Shown here: positions 47,169 to 56,189 of the stretch, piece by piece
How the letters are laid out: each line of letters begins with the position of its first letter
Numbering within the stretch: position 1 is the first letter of the stretch
Origin: Amycolatopsis sulphurea
GTDB taxonomy: Bacteria; Actinomycetota; Actinomycetes; Mycobacteriales; Pseudonocardiaceae
Reading direction: 5' to 3'
Assembly: GCF_002564045.1 (NCBI RefSeq)
Contig: NZ_PDJK01000002.1
Location: forward strand, 2,542,001-2,606,000
DNA length: 64,000 nt
The notes under the pieces: model-generated
Told to the model about the DNA's origin: nothing
The model's database searches: none
What the model saw: only the letters and a program-made list of their open reading frames with translations
Position numbers and translations under genes: made by a program

Positions 47169-48239
47169 GTGAGCGAGTCCACGAGCGCCACCTACGCTGC
47201 TGCGGGGGTCAGCATCGACGCCGGTGATCAGGCCGTCGAGCTGCTCAAGCCGCACGCCGAGCGGGCCACCCGGCCGGAGGTGCGGGGCGGGGTGGGCGGC
47301 TTCGCCGGGCTCTTCTCGCTCAAGCTGGACAAGTGGAAGGAGCCGGTGCTGGCCTCCTCCACCGACGGGGTGGGCACCAAGATCGCCGTCGCCCAGGCGC
47401 TGGACAAGCACGACACGCTCGGCATCGACCTGGTCGCGATGGTGGTGGACGACCTCGTGGTCACCGGCGCCGAACCGCTCTTCCTGCAGGACTACATCGC
47501 GGTCGGCAAGGTGGTGCCGGAGAAGATCGCGGCGCTGGTCGGCGGGATCGCGGAGGGCTGCGTGCAGGCCGGCTGCGCGCTGCTGGGCGGCGAGACGGCC
47601 GAGCACCCGGGCCTGATGGGCGAGCACGACTACGACCTGTCGGCCACCGGGGTCGGCGTGGTCGAGGCGGCCGCGCTGCTGTCCCCGGAGAAGGTCCGTC
47701 CCGGCGACGCGGTGCTGGCGATGGGCTCGTCCGGGCTGCACTCCAACGGCTACTCGCTGGCCCGGCACGTACTGCTGGACATCGCGCGGATGCCGCTGGG
47801 CGGGCACGTGGAGGAGTTCGGCCGCACGCTCGGCGAGGAGCTGCTCGAACCGACCAAGATCTACGCGAAGGACTGCCTCGCGCTGGTCGCGGAGACCGAG
47901 GTGCGCACCTTCGCGCACGTCACCGGCGGTGGCCTGGAGGCCAACCTCGCCCGCGTGATGCCGCGGGGCCTGGTCGCCCGCCTGGAGCGCGGTACCTGGA
48001 CCCCGGCGCCGGTGTTCGCGTTGATCGGCCAGCGGGGCAAGGTCGAGCGCGCCGAGCTGGAGAAGACGTTCAACATGGGCGTCGGCATGGTCGCGATCGT
48101 GTCCGCGGAGGACGTGGACCGTGCGCTGGCCATGCTCACCGCGCGGCACGTGCCGGCCTGGGTGCTCGGCGAAGTGGCACCCGCCGAGGACCCGGACGGT
48201 CCGCGGGCCGTGCTGTCCGGCGACCACCCGCGGTTCTGA
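47169..48239 (+). CDS. purM: Phosphoribosylformylglycinamidine cyclo-ligase (AIR synthetase)
   Basis: 356 aa. It closes the imidazole ring of FGAM using ATP. Typical motifs: ASSTDGVGTKIAVAQ, GIDLVAMVVDDLVVTGAEPLF, LLGGETAEHPG and HVTGGGLEANLARVMP. The GTG at 47169 follows a GAGGGAG site. The same frame stays open far back through purF on codon bias alone; those upstream codons are not part of the gene. Confidence 0.95.
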   Translation: MSESTSATYAAAGVSIDAGDQAVELLKPHAERATRPEVRGGVGGFAGLFSLKLDKWKEPVLASSTDGVGTKIAVAQALDKHDTLGIDLVAMVVDDLVVTGAEPLFLQDYIAVGKVVPEKIAALVGGIAEGCVQAGCALLGGETAEHPGLMGEHDYDLSATGVGVVEAAALLSPEKVRPGDAVLAMGSSGLHSNGYSLARHVLLDIARMPLGGHVEEFGRTLGEELLEPTKIYAKDCLALVAETEVRTFAHVTGGGLEANLARVMPRGLVARLERGTWTPAPVFALIGQRGKVERAELEKTFNMGVGMVAIVSAEDVDRALAMLTARHVPAWVLGEVAPAEDPDGPRAVLSGDHPRF

Positions 48240-48272
48240 AACGCGCTTGCCCGCACTGGGACACTGGACGGC

Positions 48273-48701
48273 GTGGCTGAGGACGTACCAGTCGGGTCCC
48301 GGTTCGTGATCCCGGGCACCGAGCTGAGGGAGCGGTTCTCCCGGTCGTCCGGGCCGGGAGGACAAGGCGTGAACACCACGGACTCGCGGGTCGAGCTGTC
48401 GTTCGACGTGGCGCGGTCCGTGGCGATCCCGCCTGCGCTCAGGGCCCGGATGCTGACCCGCCTCGGCGCCCGCCTGGTCGACGGCGTGCTGACCATCGCG
48501 GCCAGCGAACACCGGTCGCAGCTGATGAACCGGGACGCGGCGCGTGCGCGGCTGGTCGAGCAGCTGGTGCAGGCTTCCGCGCCGCCGCCGGCGAAACGCC
48601 GTCCGACCAAGCCTTCCAAAGGCGCCAAGGAACGGCGGCTGGCCGCGAAGAAGCGGCGCAGCCAGGTCAAGCGCGCCCGCGGCGGCCGCTACGACGACTA
48701 G
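48273..48701 (+). CDS. arfB: Peptidyl-tRNA hydrolase ArfB (YaeJ), ribosome rescue factor
   Basis: 142 aa with the release-factor GGQ motif in SSGPGGQGVNTTDSRVEL and a basic, flexible C-terminal tail (KERRLAAKKRRSQVKRARGG), which enters the mRNA channel of stalled ribosomes. It hydrolyses the stuck peptidyl-tRNA. GTG start at 48273, 34 bp after purM. It ends at a palindrome shared with the convergent carboxylic acid reductase gene. Confidence 0.9.
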   Translation: MAEDVPVGSRFVIPGTELRERFSRSSGPGGQGVNTTDSRVELSFDVARSVAIPPALRARMLTRLGARLVDGVLTIAASEHRSQLMNRDAARARLVEQLVQASAPPPAKRRPTKPSKGAKERRLAAKKRRSQVKRARGGRYDD

Positions 48702-48723
48702 CGCCGCGCCCCCTGGCCGAAAT

Positions 48724-48776
48724 GCTGTGAAGGGGCCCTTCACGGACTCTGAGTCCGTGAAGGGCCCCTTCACAGC
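48724..48776. repeat. Stand-alone 53 bp palindrome between convergent genes
   Basis: GCTGTGAAGGGGCCCTTCAC, centre GGACTCTGAGTCC, and the complement, between the arfB stop (+) and the carboxylic acid reductase stop (-). Bidirectional terminator position, same family as at 4107 and 11377. Confidence 0.85.
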
Positions 48777-48791
48777 TTTGGGGCCGGGCGG

Positions 48792-51700
48792 TCACAGCAG
48801 GCCGAGCCGGGCCAGGTCGGTGACGTATTTGCCGATCAGTTCGGCGGTGACGTGCGGGATAGGGCGGCCGGGGCTGGTCCGGTGGAGCGCGGTACGGAAG
48901 CGTTCGGCCGGGATGGCGGAGTCCGTCTGTGGGTCGGCGAACGCGTGCAGCAATGGTAGGAGGGAGTGTCGCTTCTGGCTTTCCGGCAGGGCACGCAGCG
49001 CGGTCTCGAACCGGGGCAGCCAGGTGCGGTAGTCGCCGACCCGGGTCACGGGGTGGCCGGCTTCGCCGAGCCAGTCGATGTAGGTGTCGAGAGAGATGCC
49101 ATCGTCGTGCGAGTCGACCACGTGGTAAGTCCGGTAGTCTGCCGAAGCCTCTGCACCGAGTGAGACGACGGCTTCCGCGGTGAAGTCCACCGGCAGGCCG
49201 CCGTGATGCGCGGCGGCGCCCGCCCGGTAGAACGAATTCGGGGCGATGCCGGTGATCAGCAAACTCAGCAGCAGGCGAGTGAAGACGTCCGACACATTCA
49301 GCTGTCCGGCGTACCGGCTGTGGGCCAGGATCATGCCGGACCGCAGTGTGGTCACTGGCAGGCCGCAGAGGTCGTGCGCTTCCCGCAGCAGGACTTCGCC
49401 GACCCACTTGCTGCCTGAATAGCCGTTGGCGTAACCGTCGTCCAGTGTCCATATCGGACTGGCGCGGCGGAGGTCCGCGTCCTCGGCCGAATCGTCGGTG
49501 AGCACGCCGATGGTGGACACGTAAGTGACGGGCTTGAGTTTGGCGGTGAGCGCCAGCCGGATCACTTCCGCGGTGCCCACGACGTTCGGGCCGAACAATT
49601 GTGCGTAGGGCAGGACGTGGTTGACGAGCGCACCGTCGTGCACGATGAGATCGGTGGTATCGGCCAGGTGTCGCCAGGATTCGGGTGTCAGACCAAAGTG
49701 CGGCTCGCTGAGGTCGGCGGCCAGCACTTCCAGGCGGGTGTCCGCGAGCGCGTGATACTGGCGCGACAGTTCTTCGTCGCTTGCGAACGCGGCGTCCAGC
49801 CGGGCGCGGGCGGCCGCGTTGTCGCTGCCGCGGACCAGGCACACGAGTGTGCCGCCCGTCGATTGGAGCCGTCGTAGCCACTCCAGGCAGAGGAACCGGC
49901 CGAGGTAGCCGGTCGCGCCGGTCAGCAGGATAGTCCGAAGTGGACCATCTGGGTGCGGCAGATTTCTTGCGGTGTTGAGGGTTTTGGGGTCGAGGAACTT
50001 GTCCAGGGTCAGCTCGGCTGCGTGTAGCTCGGTCACGGCGGGGCCGTGGACATCGGCCACCGACGGCTGATCGGCGGCGCCGGAGGTCAGCTTCTGTTCG
50101 AGATAGGCCGCCAGTGCGCCGAGGTCAGTTGCCGGGCTGACGATGACGCCGACCGGGACGTCGACCGAGAAGATGTCTCGCAGCAGGGTGGCCAAGGTGA
50201 GCGCGGACAATGAGTCGCCGCCCAGGTCGAGGAAATGTTCCCCGGGCGTGCGGTGTCCCGTCGAAGTGCTGAGTACCGCTTGTGCGGCGGCGAGCACGGT
50301 GTCGATCACCGGCTGATCGGATCCGATTTCCTGCAATTGCTGTAATGCACTGGCCTCACGTTCGGCGATTTCCGCGTAGCGGCGCTCCAGTTCGCGGACG
50401 TAACGTTCTTTGAGCTTCGGGCGCAGCAATTTGCGAATGCCGGACAGGAGCCCGTTCTCCGGGCTGAAGGGTTCGGTCTCGATCAGGAAGTCTCGCGGTA
50501 TCTCGTACCCGGCGAGGTTGTTGGCGCGGCCGACCTGTTGTAGTGCTTGGTGTATCAGCGAAGTGAGCCGCTCCGGGTCGTCACCGTCGAGTGCCTCGGG
50601 CGCCGGTACCACCACCGCGAGCAAGTATCCGTGTTCACCGGTGCCGTAGAGGTAGATCTGCCGGATCATCGGGCTGCCCGTGAACAACGTCTCCAATCGC
50701 GACAGCGCGACGAATTCGCCTTGGGAAAGTTTCAGGAGGTTGTTGCGCCGATCGACAAATATCAGTTCATCCGGGCCGGTCCGGGCCATGATGTCGCCGG
50801 TGCGGTAGAAGCCGTCATCGGTGAATACCTCGGCACTGAGGTCCGGGCGGCGGTAATAGCCGGGGATGACCGAGTTCGACCGGAGCAGGAGTTCTCCGCG
50901 TGGGTAAGGCGAGTCGGTGGTGAAGTAATTCAGCTCCGGAACGTCCTCAAGCCGATGATCCAGTACTCGCTCGCGCATCACCTTGCCGTCGAACAGGGCT
51001 GCGCCCACCTCGGTGGAGGCGTACCCGTCGGGCAGCCGCATACCGAGCATGGATTCCATGAACTCGGTCAGCTCCGCCGACAACGGCGCCGCTCCGCAGA
51101 CCGCCCACAGGTATCGATCTCCGAACACCTGCTCGCCCAGGCGCGAGCTGACTGCCTGGCCGGTGCCGTCAGCTGCCGGATTCGGGTGATACTGCTGGAA
51201 AAGCGTCTCACAGAGGCGCGGAACGAGCATCAGCACGGCTGGCCGGACGAGCGCTAGGTCCTCGAACAGCACCGAAAGATCGGTGCGGGCGGTGAAGAAC
51301 GACGTCCCGCCCCGGGCGAGGGTGCTGTAGAGCACCGCGCGGCCGGCGAGATGGCTCATCGGCAAGTAGGCGACGTCGATCAGCGGAAGTCCCGGGCGCT
51401 CGGGGAAGAATCCGCGCCAGAGTTCGGCCACCAGCCGGGCCGGGTACATCGCGCCCTTGGGCATTCCCGTCGTGCCGGACGTGTAGATCAGCAGGGACAG
51501 CCGTTCCTCGTCGGAATCGGTGGCGGAATCGGTGGCGGAATCGGTTTCCGGCGGGGAAGGCAGTGCGGCACCCCGATCGAGCACCTCCGGCAGCGACTCG
51601 ACGACCACGTCGTGACCTGATTCGCCGAGGCGGTGCCGGACCTCTTCGATCCGCTCCCACTCATCGTCCACATCGGAATGATGGTCGAACACCACCAGGC

Positions 51701-52262
51701 GGCGTACCGACGGCGCGGATGCGGCGATCTCCGCCGCGGTAAGCAGATGCTCCACGCTCGTGGCAAGAATGCGCGGGCGCGTCTCGTGGACGACGGGAAG
51801 CAGCTGCGCAGGCGCGGAACCGGCCTGCAGCGGCACGGTCACCGCATTGGCCCGGAGACACGCCAGATCGAGCGTGGCGTAGTCGCCGCTGGTGAAACCG
51901 AGAATCGCGACGAAGTCACCGGCCCGCACCGGGGCGAGTTCGTCGTGGTACCAGGCCGCGGCAATCGCGTTCGCCCGTCGCCACAGCTCGTCGTAGCTGA
52001 TCGTGTCGAACCGTGGCAACAGCCGACGGGTGGTGCGGCCGGTGACCGGGTCGAGCACCGATTCGGTTGCCCGCTCGCCGAGGGCGGGCCGATCGGCATA
52101 CCCCGCCATGATGGTGGTGAGGATGTCCTTCAACGGCATCGAAGGCTGCCGGATGGCCGTCGTGATCGCGTCGTCCGGGCAAGCCGCGGAGAATTGCGGG
52201 TCGTGCGCCAGCAGGGTTGTCCGCCTGGCCGAGATTACGCTGTCATCGAAGCGATCGCGCAC
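48792..52262 (-). CDS. car: Carboxylic acid reductase
   Basis: 1156 aa three-domain enzyme. The adenylation domain (about 1-640) has LIYTSGTTGMPKGAMYP and DGYASTEVGAALFDG. The carrier domain has the phosphopantetheine Ser684 in LDLGGDSLSALTL. The NADPH reductase domain (about 775-1156) has LLTGATGYLGRFL and YSGSKWVGEVLL. It activates an acid with ATP, loads it on the carrier arm and releases the aldehyde. Size and domain order match Nocardia/Mycobacterium CARs. It needs a phosphopantetheinyl transferase, none of which is in the window. GTG start 10 bp after the terpene cyclase stop, third gene of the P450-cyclase-CAR operon. Confidence 0.95.
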   Translation of the reverse strand: MRDRFDDSVISARRTTLLAHDPQFSAACPDDAITTAIRQPSMPLKDILTTIMAGYADRPALGERATESVLDPVTGRTTRRLLPRFDTISYDELWRRANAIAAAWYHDELAPVRAGDFVAILGFTSGDYATLDLACLRANAVTVPLQAGSAPAQLLPVVHETRPRILATSVEHLLTAAEIAASAPSVRRLVVFDHHSDVDDEWERIEEVRHRLGESGHDVVVESLPEVLDRGAALPSPPETDSATDSATDSDEERLSLLIYTSGTTGMPKGAMYPARLVAELWRGFFPERPGLPLIDVAYLPMSHLAGRAVLYSTLARGGTSFFTARTDLSVLFEDLALVRPAVLMLVPRLCETLFQQYHPNPAADGTGQAVSSRLGEQVFGDRYLWAVCGAAPLSAELTEFMESMLGMRLPDGYASTEVGAALFDGKVMRERVLDHRLEDVPELNYFTTDSPYPRGELLLRSNSVIPGYYRRPDLSAEVFTDDGFYRTGDIMARTGPDELIFVDRRNNLLKLSQGEFVALSRLETLFTGSPMIRQIYLYGTGEHGYLLAVVVPAPEALDGDDPERLTSLIHQALQQVGRANNLAGYEIPRDFLIETEPFSPENGLLSGIRKLLRPKLKERYVRELERRYAEIAEREASALQQLQEIGSDQPVIDTVLAAAQAVLSTSTGHRTPGEHFLDLGGDSLSALTLATLLRDIFSVDVPVGVIVSPATDLGALAAYLEQKLTSGAADQPSVADVHGPAVTELHAAELTLDKFLDPKTLNTARNLPHPDGPLRTILLTGATGYLGRFLCLEWLRRLQSTGGTLVCLVRGSDNAAARARLDAAFASDEELSRQYHALADTRLEVLAADLSEPHFGLTPESWRHLADTTDLIVHDGALVNHVLPYAQLFGPNVVGTAEVIRLALTAKLKPVTYVSTIGVLTDDSAEDADLRRASPIWTLDDGYANGYSGSKWVGEVLLREAHDLCGLPVTTLRSGMILAHSRYAGQLNVSDVFTRLLLSLLITGIAPNSFYRAGAAAHHGGLPVDFTAEAVVSLGAEASADYRTYHVVDSHDDGISLDTYIDWLGEAGHPVTRVGDYRTWLPRFETALRALPESQKRHSLLPLLHAFADPQTDSAIPAERFRTALHRTSPGRPIPHVTAELIGKYVTDLARLGLL

Positions 52263-52272
52263 GGCGGCCGCC

Positions 52273-53325
52273 TCAGTGCGGTTCGATAAGGCTTGGCGTG
52301 GCGGGCGAAATCAAGGAAGAGCCGGTGGACAGCAGTACTCCGTCGGCGTTCCGGTAGCGGTCGCTGTTGCCGGACCAGTCGAGGTTCCCGCGCATCCACG
52401 AACGCAGGCCGTCGGTGAAGGTCCGCACCGCGTCGACGGTCTCGGGCTCCAGGCCGCGCCAGCGGCTCATCAGCGTTTCCAGCTCGCTCGTGGCCTGCTC
52501 GAACTCCTCGATCTGCCGGGCGACCAGCGCGTAGGCGAGGTCGATGGCCTCCGGCAGCTCGACGTGGTGTTCCTCGGCGAGCACGAGCACGCCGTTGGTG
52601 GTCTCCCCGGCGGCCAGTTCCTTGCGCAGGGAGACGATGTCGTTGACCCAGACCACCACGTCGGACGCCCGGTTGAACATGGCGCGGGCCTGCTCGAACT
52701 CGTGGAGCAGCCCCGGCACCTCCTGCCCGGTGGCCACTTCGAGCAGGTCCAGCGACGGGGTGATGCCCCCGGAGGCCCGGCGAAGCTGCTGGTAGCCGAG
52801 CAGGTCCGGCACGTGCCGGACCTGCCGGTTGAGGGCCTCGTACTTGAAGGCGGCGAGGAAATGTGCCATGTGCTGGGTGAACCTCAGCCGCCAGGCGGTG
52901 CTCATCCCGGCCGCCAAACGGTGCCACACATCGGCCAGCAGCGCGTCCAGCCGCGTGTGCGTGGCGTCGGGCTTGAGCTCCCGGACCAGGACGCGCAAGG
53001 TCTGCGCCGCGGGTTCGTCGTAGGGCCCGGCATCGTTTTCATAGCAGTCGTCGATGACGAACGCCCAGGTGAACCATCCGGCGACCGCTTCGAGCCGGGC
53101 CGGGAGGATGGTGGGGTAGGCCCGTGCGACGAGTTCGCCGAGCCGGGTGCGAGCGAGCTTGTCCCGGGCCCGGGCGTTGTCGAGCACCGCGTAGCGTTCC
53201 GCCCAGGCGAGGATGTGCCCCTCCAGTTCCGCCACGTGCGGGGAGATCGCCGACCGGAACCCGAGCAGTGGGTGTCCGGGCGGCGGCTGCAGGTTTTCCT
53301 CGTGGCGCAAGGCAATCCCGGTCAT
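52273..53325 (-). CDS. Class I terpene cyclase
   Basis: 350 aa, the normal length for bacterial sesquiterpene-type synthases. The metal-binding motif is DDCYE (D92, D93, E96), an acceptable DDxxD/E form. The second motif NDIVSLRKE supplies the NSE triad N228, S232, E236, and LRRASGGITPSLDLLE is a family hallmark. It cyclises a prenyl diphosphate; chain length and skeleton cannot be read from sequence. Its ATG overlaps the P450 stop (ATGA), so the two are translationally coupled. Confidence 0.92.
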   Translation of the reverse strand: MTGIALRHEENLQPPPGHPLLGFRSAISPHVAELEGHILAWAERYAVLDNARARDKLARTRLGELVARAYPTILPARLEAVAGWFTWAFVIDDCYENDAGPYDEPAAQTLRVLVRELKPDATHTRLDALLADVWHRLAAGMSTAWRLRFTQHMAHFLAAFKYEALNRQVRHVPDLLGYQQLRRASGGITPSLDLLEVATGQEVPGLLHEFEQARAMFNRASDVVVWVNDIVSLRKELAAGETTNGVLVLAEEHHVELPEAIDLAYALVARQIEEFEQATSELETLMSRWRGLEPETVDAVRTFTDGLRSWMRGNLDWSGNSDRYRNADGVLLSTGSSLISPATPSLIEPH

Positions 53326-54695
53326 GCCGAGGCTCCGGAGGGCCTCCGGGCCGTCAGGATCATCGGAAGGTCGCCGGTGGTCAGTTCCGCCTTCGCCACG
53401 GGTTTGATGGTGTGGCCCGGCTTGTGCGAGATCTTCCAGCGCGCCGCGATGGAGGCGAGCGCGATGGTCATCTCGTGGTTCGCGAGGACGTCCCCGAGAC
53501 ATTTCCGGGTACCCCCGCTGAAGGAGATGACGGCGTTGCGCGGTAGCTTCTTCAGGTTCTCCGGCAGCCAGCGATCGGGTACGAACGAATCCGGATCGGT
53601 GAAGACCGCCGGGTCCCGGTGCAATGCGTACGGACTGAACAGGATGCTCGCCCCGGCAGGGATGTCGTGTCCGGCCAGCTTGGTGTCGCTGACCGTCCGG
53701 CGGGTGATGAACCACACCGGCGGGTACATCCGCAGGGCCTCGTTGACGATCCGATTCGTGAACGGCAGCGCCGGATAATCCGCTTCGAGGGCGGTGCGTC
53801 CGCCGAGTACCGAGTCGACCTCCTCGTGCAGCCGGGCCTCGGCCTCGGGGTGCCGGCTGATCAAGTACAGCGCCCAGGTGAGTCCCGAGGCCGGAGTTTC
53901 GACACCGGCGGCCAGCACGGTCATCAATTCGTCGCGGATCTCCTCGTCGGTCATGCCGACGCCGTTCTCGTCCCGGGCCGCGAGCAGAATGGACAGGATG
54001 TCGTCCTGCGGCCCGGAATTCGTCCGGTAGGCCTCCCGCATGGTGGAGATGACGTTCTCCAGCCGTTGCAGGGCACGCCGAAAGTCCCGGTTCGCCTTGG
54101 TCGGGGCCTGGTGGACCAGCGGCAGCGGCAGGATCATCCGGCGGTAGACACCCTTCCACACCACCGGGAACGACCGCTGAATCTCGGCGATCGCCTCCGC
54201 GCTGACCTGGTCGTGGGAGAACATCGCCTGCGCGGTCACCCGGGTGGTGAGCCTGCTCATCTCCTCGGGCAGGTCGATTTCCCTGCCGTCGTGCCAGGAA
54301 TCGATCAGCTCGGCCACCCGCCGGGACATCACTTCGGTGTAGCCGGAGATCTTGGCCTTGGTGAAGGCCGGCTGGATGAACCCGCGCTGCCGCTTGTGCG
54401 TCGTGACGCTGCAGGTACCGACCCCATCGCCGAGGATCACCCGCATCTTGTCGATGAACTCGCCGCCCTTGTCGAATTCCCGGGGCTTGTGCAGCACCTC
54501 CTGGACGACGTCGTGGGTCGCCGCCAGGTAGGCGGTGCTCCGGCCCAGTCGCACCCGCACCAGATCGCCTTGCCGGCGCAGGTCCGGCAGGTAGGTGAGC
54601 GGGTCCCGGAAGATCTGGACGGCGTTGCCGAGGAAGGGCACCTTCCCGGGGGCGTCGCCCAGCCGGTAGTGGGTGTTCTGTTCCGTGCTGGTCAT
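53322..54695 (-). CDS. Cytochrome P450, probable terpene oxidase
   Basis: 457 aa. The heme ligand Cys399 is in FSGGTRKCLGD, the ExxR helix is NEALRMYPP, and the I-helix is AAGVETPAS, with Glu in place of the usual Asp, as in pentalenene-oxygenase-like P450s. There is no membrane anchor, so it is a soluble bacterial type that needs ferredoxin and reductase from elsewhere. First gene of the operon; the cyclase and CAR follow directly, which suggests stepwise oxidation of a terpene methyl group towards an acid. Confidence 0.93.
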   Translation of the reverse strand: MTSTEQNTHYRLGDAPGKVPFLGNAVQIFRDPLTYLPDLRRQGDLVRVRLGRSTAYLAATHDVVQEVLHKPREFDKGGEFIDKMRVILGDGVGTCSVTTHKRQRGFIQPAFTKAKISGYTEVMSRRVAELIDSWHDGREIDLPEEMSRLTTRVTAQAMFSHDQVSAEAIAEIQRSFPVVWKGVYRRMILPLPLVHQAPTKANRDFRRALQRLENVISTMREAYRTNSGPQDDILSILLAARDENGVGMTDEEIRDELMTVLAAGVETPASGLTWALYLISRHPEAEARLHEEVDSVLGGRTALEADYPALPFTNRIVNEALRMYPPVWFITRRTVSDTKLAGHDIPAGASILFSPYALHRDPAVFTDPDSFVPDRWLPENLKKLPRNAVISFSGGTRKCLGDVLANHEMTIALASIAARWKISHKPGHTIKPVAKAELTTGDLPMILTARRPSGASA

Positions 54696-54971
54696 GGCCG
54701 GACTCCGAATCCTGTGCTGATCGCCGAGCGGCTGCTGTCTATGTGCTGCCTTCGCGGGAACGAGCCTGATCAGATGGGGTAGATGCGGCGCTGGGGATGT
54801 CGATGCGTCCGGCGGTGGCCGGGTACACCGGGTTCCAGTGACGTCCGGGTGGGGTATGGGATCAGCCGCACGTCGGCTCACGCTAGAACAATCGGCCGGT
54901 ACCGCCATGGTCCATGTGTCGCAGTTCACTTTCCCCAGAGGATCTGTGAACTTATGGGCAGGAGGATCAGT

Positions 54972-55151
54972 ATGAACGGGCCGATGAGTGCGACATCTTT
55001 GGACATGTCGCACTACTTGTGTTATAAGCGCTGCGGGCGATCGGTCGAGTGTCCGGAGTGGACTACTCGAGGTACATGTGCACGCAGTCACCGCAGTCCT
55101 GGTAGCCGACCTTGCGGTACATCGTGCCGACGCCCTCGTTCGCCGGAGTGA
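54972..55151 (+). CDS. Small Cys-containing ORF with a strong ribosome site
   Basis: 59 codons starting with ATG 7 bp after AGGAGG, the best Shine-Dalgarno in the region. The N-terminal part reads MSHYLCYKRCGRSVECPEW with several Cys; the last third runs antisense into the duplicated GNAT tail and is Arg/Ser-rich. An inverted repeat TGCGACAT/ATGTCGCA (54989-55012, 8 nt spacer) sits inside it. It could be a small peptide gene, or the dyad could be an operator in the P450 upstream region. No family is recognised. Confidence 0.35.
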   Translation: MNGPMSATSLDMSHYLCYKRCGRSVECPEWTTRGTCARSHRSPGSRPCGTSCRRPRSPE

Positions 55152-55188
55152 GGAACGCGAACCCGGCGCCGCGCTCGTGCACGCTCCG

Positions 55189-55453
55189 CAGGGTGTCGGC
55201 AAAGTCGGCGTGAGGGGCCCTGCGCAGACGGCGGAGGTCTGTGAAGGGGCCCTTCACGGACTCTGAGTCTGTGAAGGGCCCCTTCACAGACCCGGGACAG
55301 GGCTGGCGCACAGTGCGAGGTGGTCGCGCGCCTCGAACACCTCCGCTTCGCCTGCTGCCGGGCGTAATCGATCGAGATGGCAGGTGTCGTCGATGATGAC
55401 GCGGCAGCCACGGCTCTCTCTGCTGATCACGGTCCTCGACCAACTTTGCCGGG
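55189..55453 (+). repeat. MITE-like module, copy E, flanked by a 114 bp direct duplication
   Basis: Left terminal repeat CAGGGTGTCGGCAAAGTCGG is intact, and the full palindrome is at 55239-55289. The right end stops at CCGGGAC, lacking the final CCCTG. The flanks 55074-55187 and 55454-55567 are identical over 114 bp and derive from the 3' part of the GNAT gene. It is the longest flanking duplication of any copy here. Confidence 0.85.
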
Positions 55454-56189
55454 ACATGTGCACGCAGTCACCGCAGTCCTGGTAGCCGACCTTGCGGTAC
55501 ATCGTGCCGACGCCCTCGTTCGCCGGAGTGAGGAACGCGAACCCGGCGCCGCGCTCGTGCACGCTCCTGGTGAGCCGTGCGGTGACGGCCGCCGCGAGGC
55601 CGCGCCGGCGAAACGGCCCGGCTACCGCGATCCCGGCCACTTCGCTGATGCCGCAAACGATCTCCAGCGCCACCCCGCCGCCGGCGATCTCGCCGCTCAC
55701 GCAGTCCTGCGCGAGCAGGTGGAGGTCTTCGCGCGTCTGGGCCACCTCGGTGTCGGAGACCTCCGGTCCCGCACCGTACGCGACGTTCTGCATCGACCGC
55801 AGCCGCCGCCGGTCGGCGTCCGATTCCGGTTCCCGCAGCCGGAATCCGGGCGGCGCCGGCCGGTCGACGAACCCGGCGGGAGTGCAGGTCATCAACGGGA
55901 TCCGGCGCTCCAGCCGGTATCCGGCCGAAGTCAGCGCCGTCTCCAGGGCGGGCGCCACCTCGGTGAAGAACTCCAGCCGTGGCAAGAGATCCCGGTCGCG
56001 ATACGCGGCGGTCAGCTCGGTCAGCTCGGTCAGCTCGGCCGGGGACGGCTCGGCGCCCTCGTCCGGGATCGCGTAGTTGAGCATCGGATTGCTGCTCTCG
56101 CGGGAAAAAGTCGCGAGGAACGGTCCGATCCGTTCGGTGTCCCGGCCGCGAGGTGCGGTCGTACGGACATAAGCCTGAATGGCAGACAT
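55284..56189 (-). CDS. GNAT acetyltransferase with a repeat-derived C-terminus
   Basis: 301 aa in its present form. The acetyl-CoA binding segment VAGPFRRRGLAAAVTARL and the closing GFAFLTPANEGVGTMYRKVGYQ show a GNAT domain in the C-terminal half; the target is unknown. At CVHM the frame passes into repeat copy E and adds about 57 element-encoded residues before a stop. The original ending, CVHMYLE and stop at 55063, survives beyond the repeat in the duplicated tail. The catalytic fold is intact, but the new tail may alter it. ATG at 56189. Confidence 0.8.
   Translation of the reverse strand: MSAIQAYVRTTAPRGRDTERIGPFLATFSRESSNPMLNYAIPDEGAEPSPAELTELTELTAAYRDRDLLPRLEFFTEVAPALETALTSAGYRLERRIPLMTCTPAGFVDRPAPPGFRLREPESDADRRRLRSMQNVAYGAGPEVSDTEVAQTREDLHLLAQDCVSGEIAGGGVALEIVCGISEVAGIAVAGPFRRRGLAAAVTARLTRSVHERGAGFAFLTPANEGVGTMYRKVGYQDCGDCVHMSRQSWSRTVISRESRGCRVIIDDTCHLDRLRPAAGEAEVFEARDHLALCASPVPGL

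Noticed and set aside
55074..55567. Second complete GNAT gene
   Set aside because: Only the last 114 bp are duplicated; there is one acetyltransferase domain.
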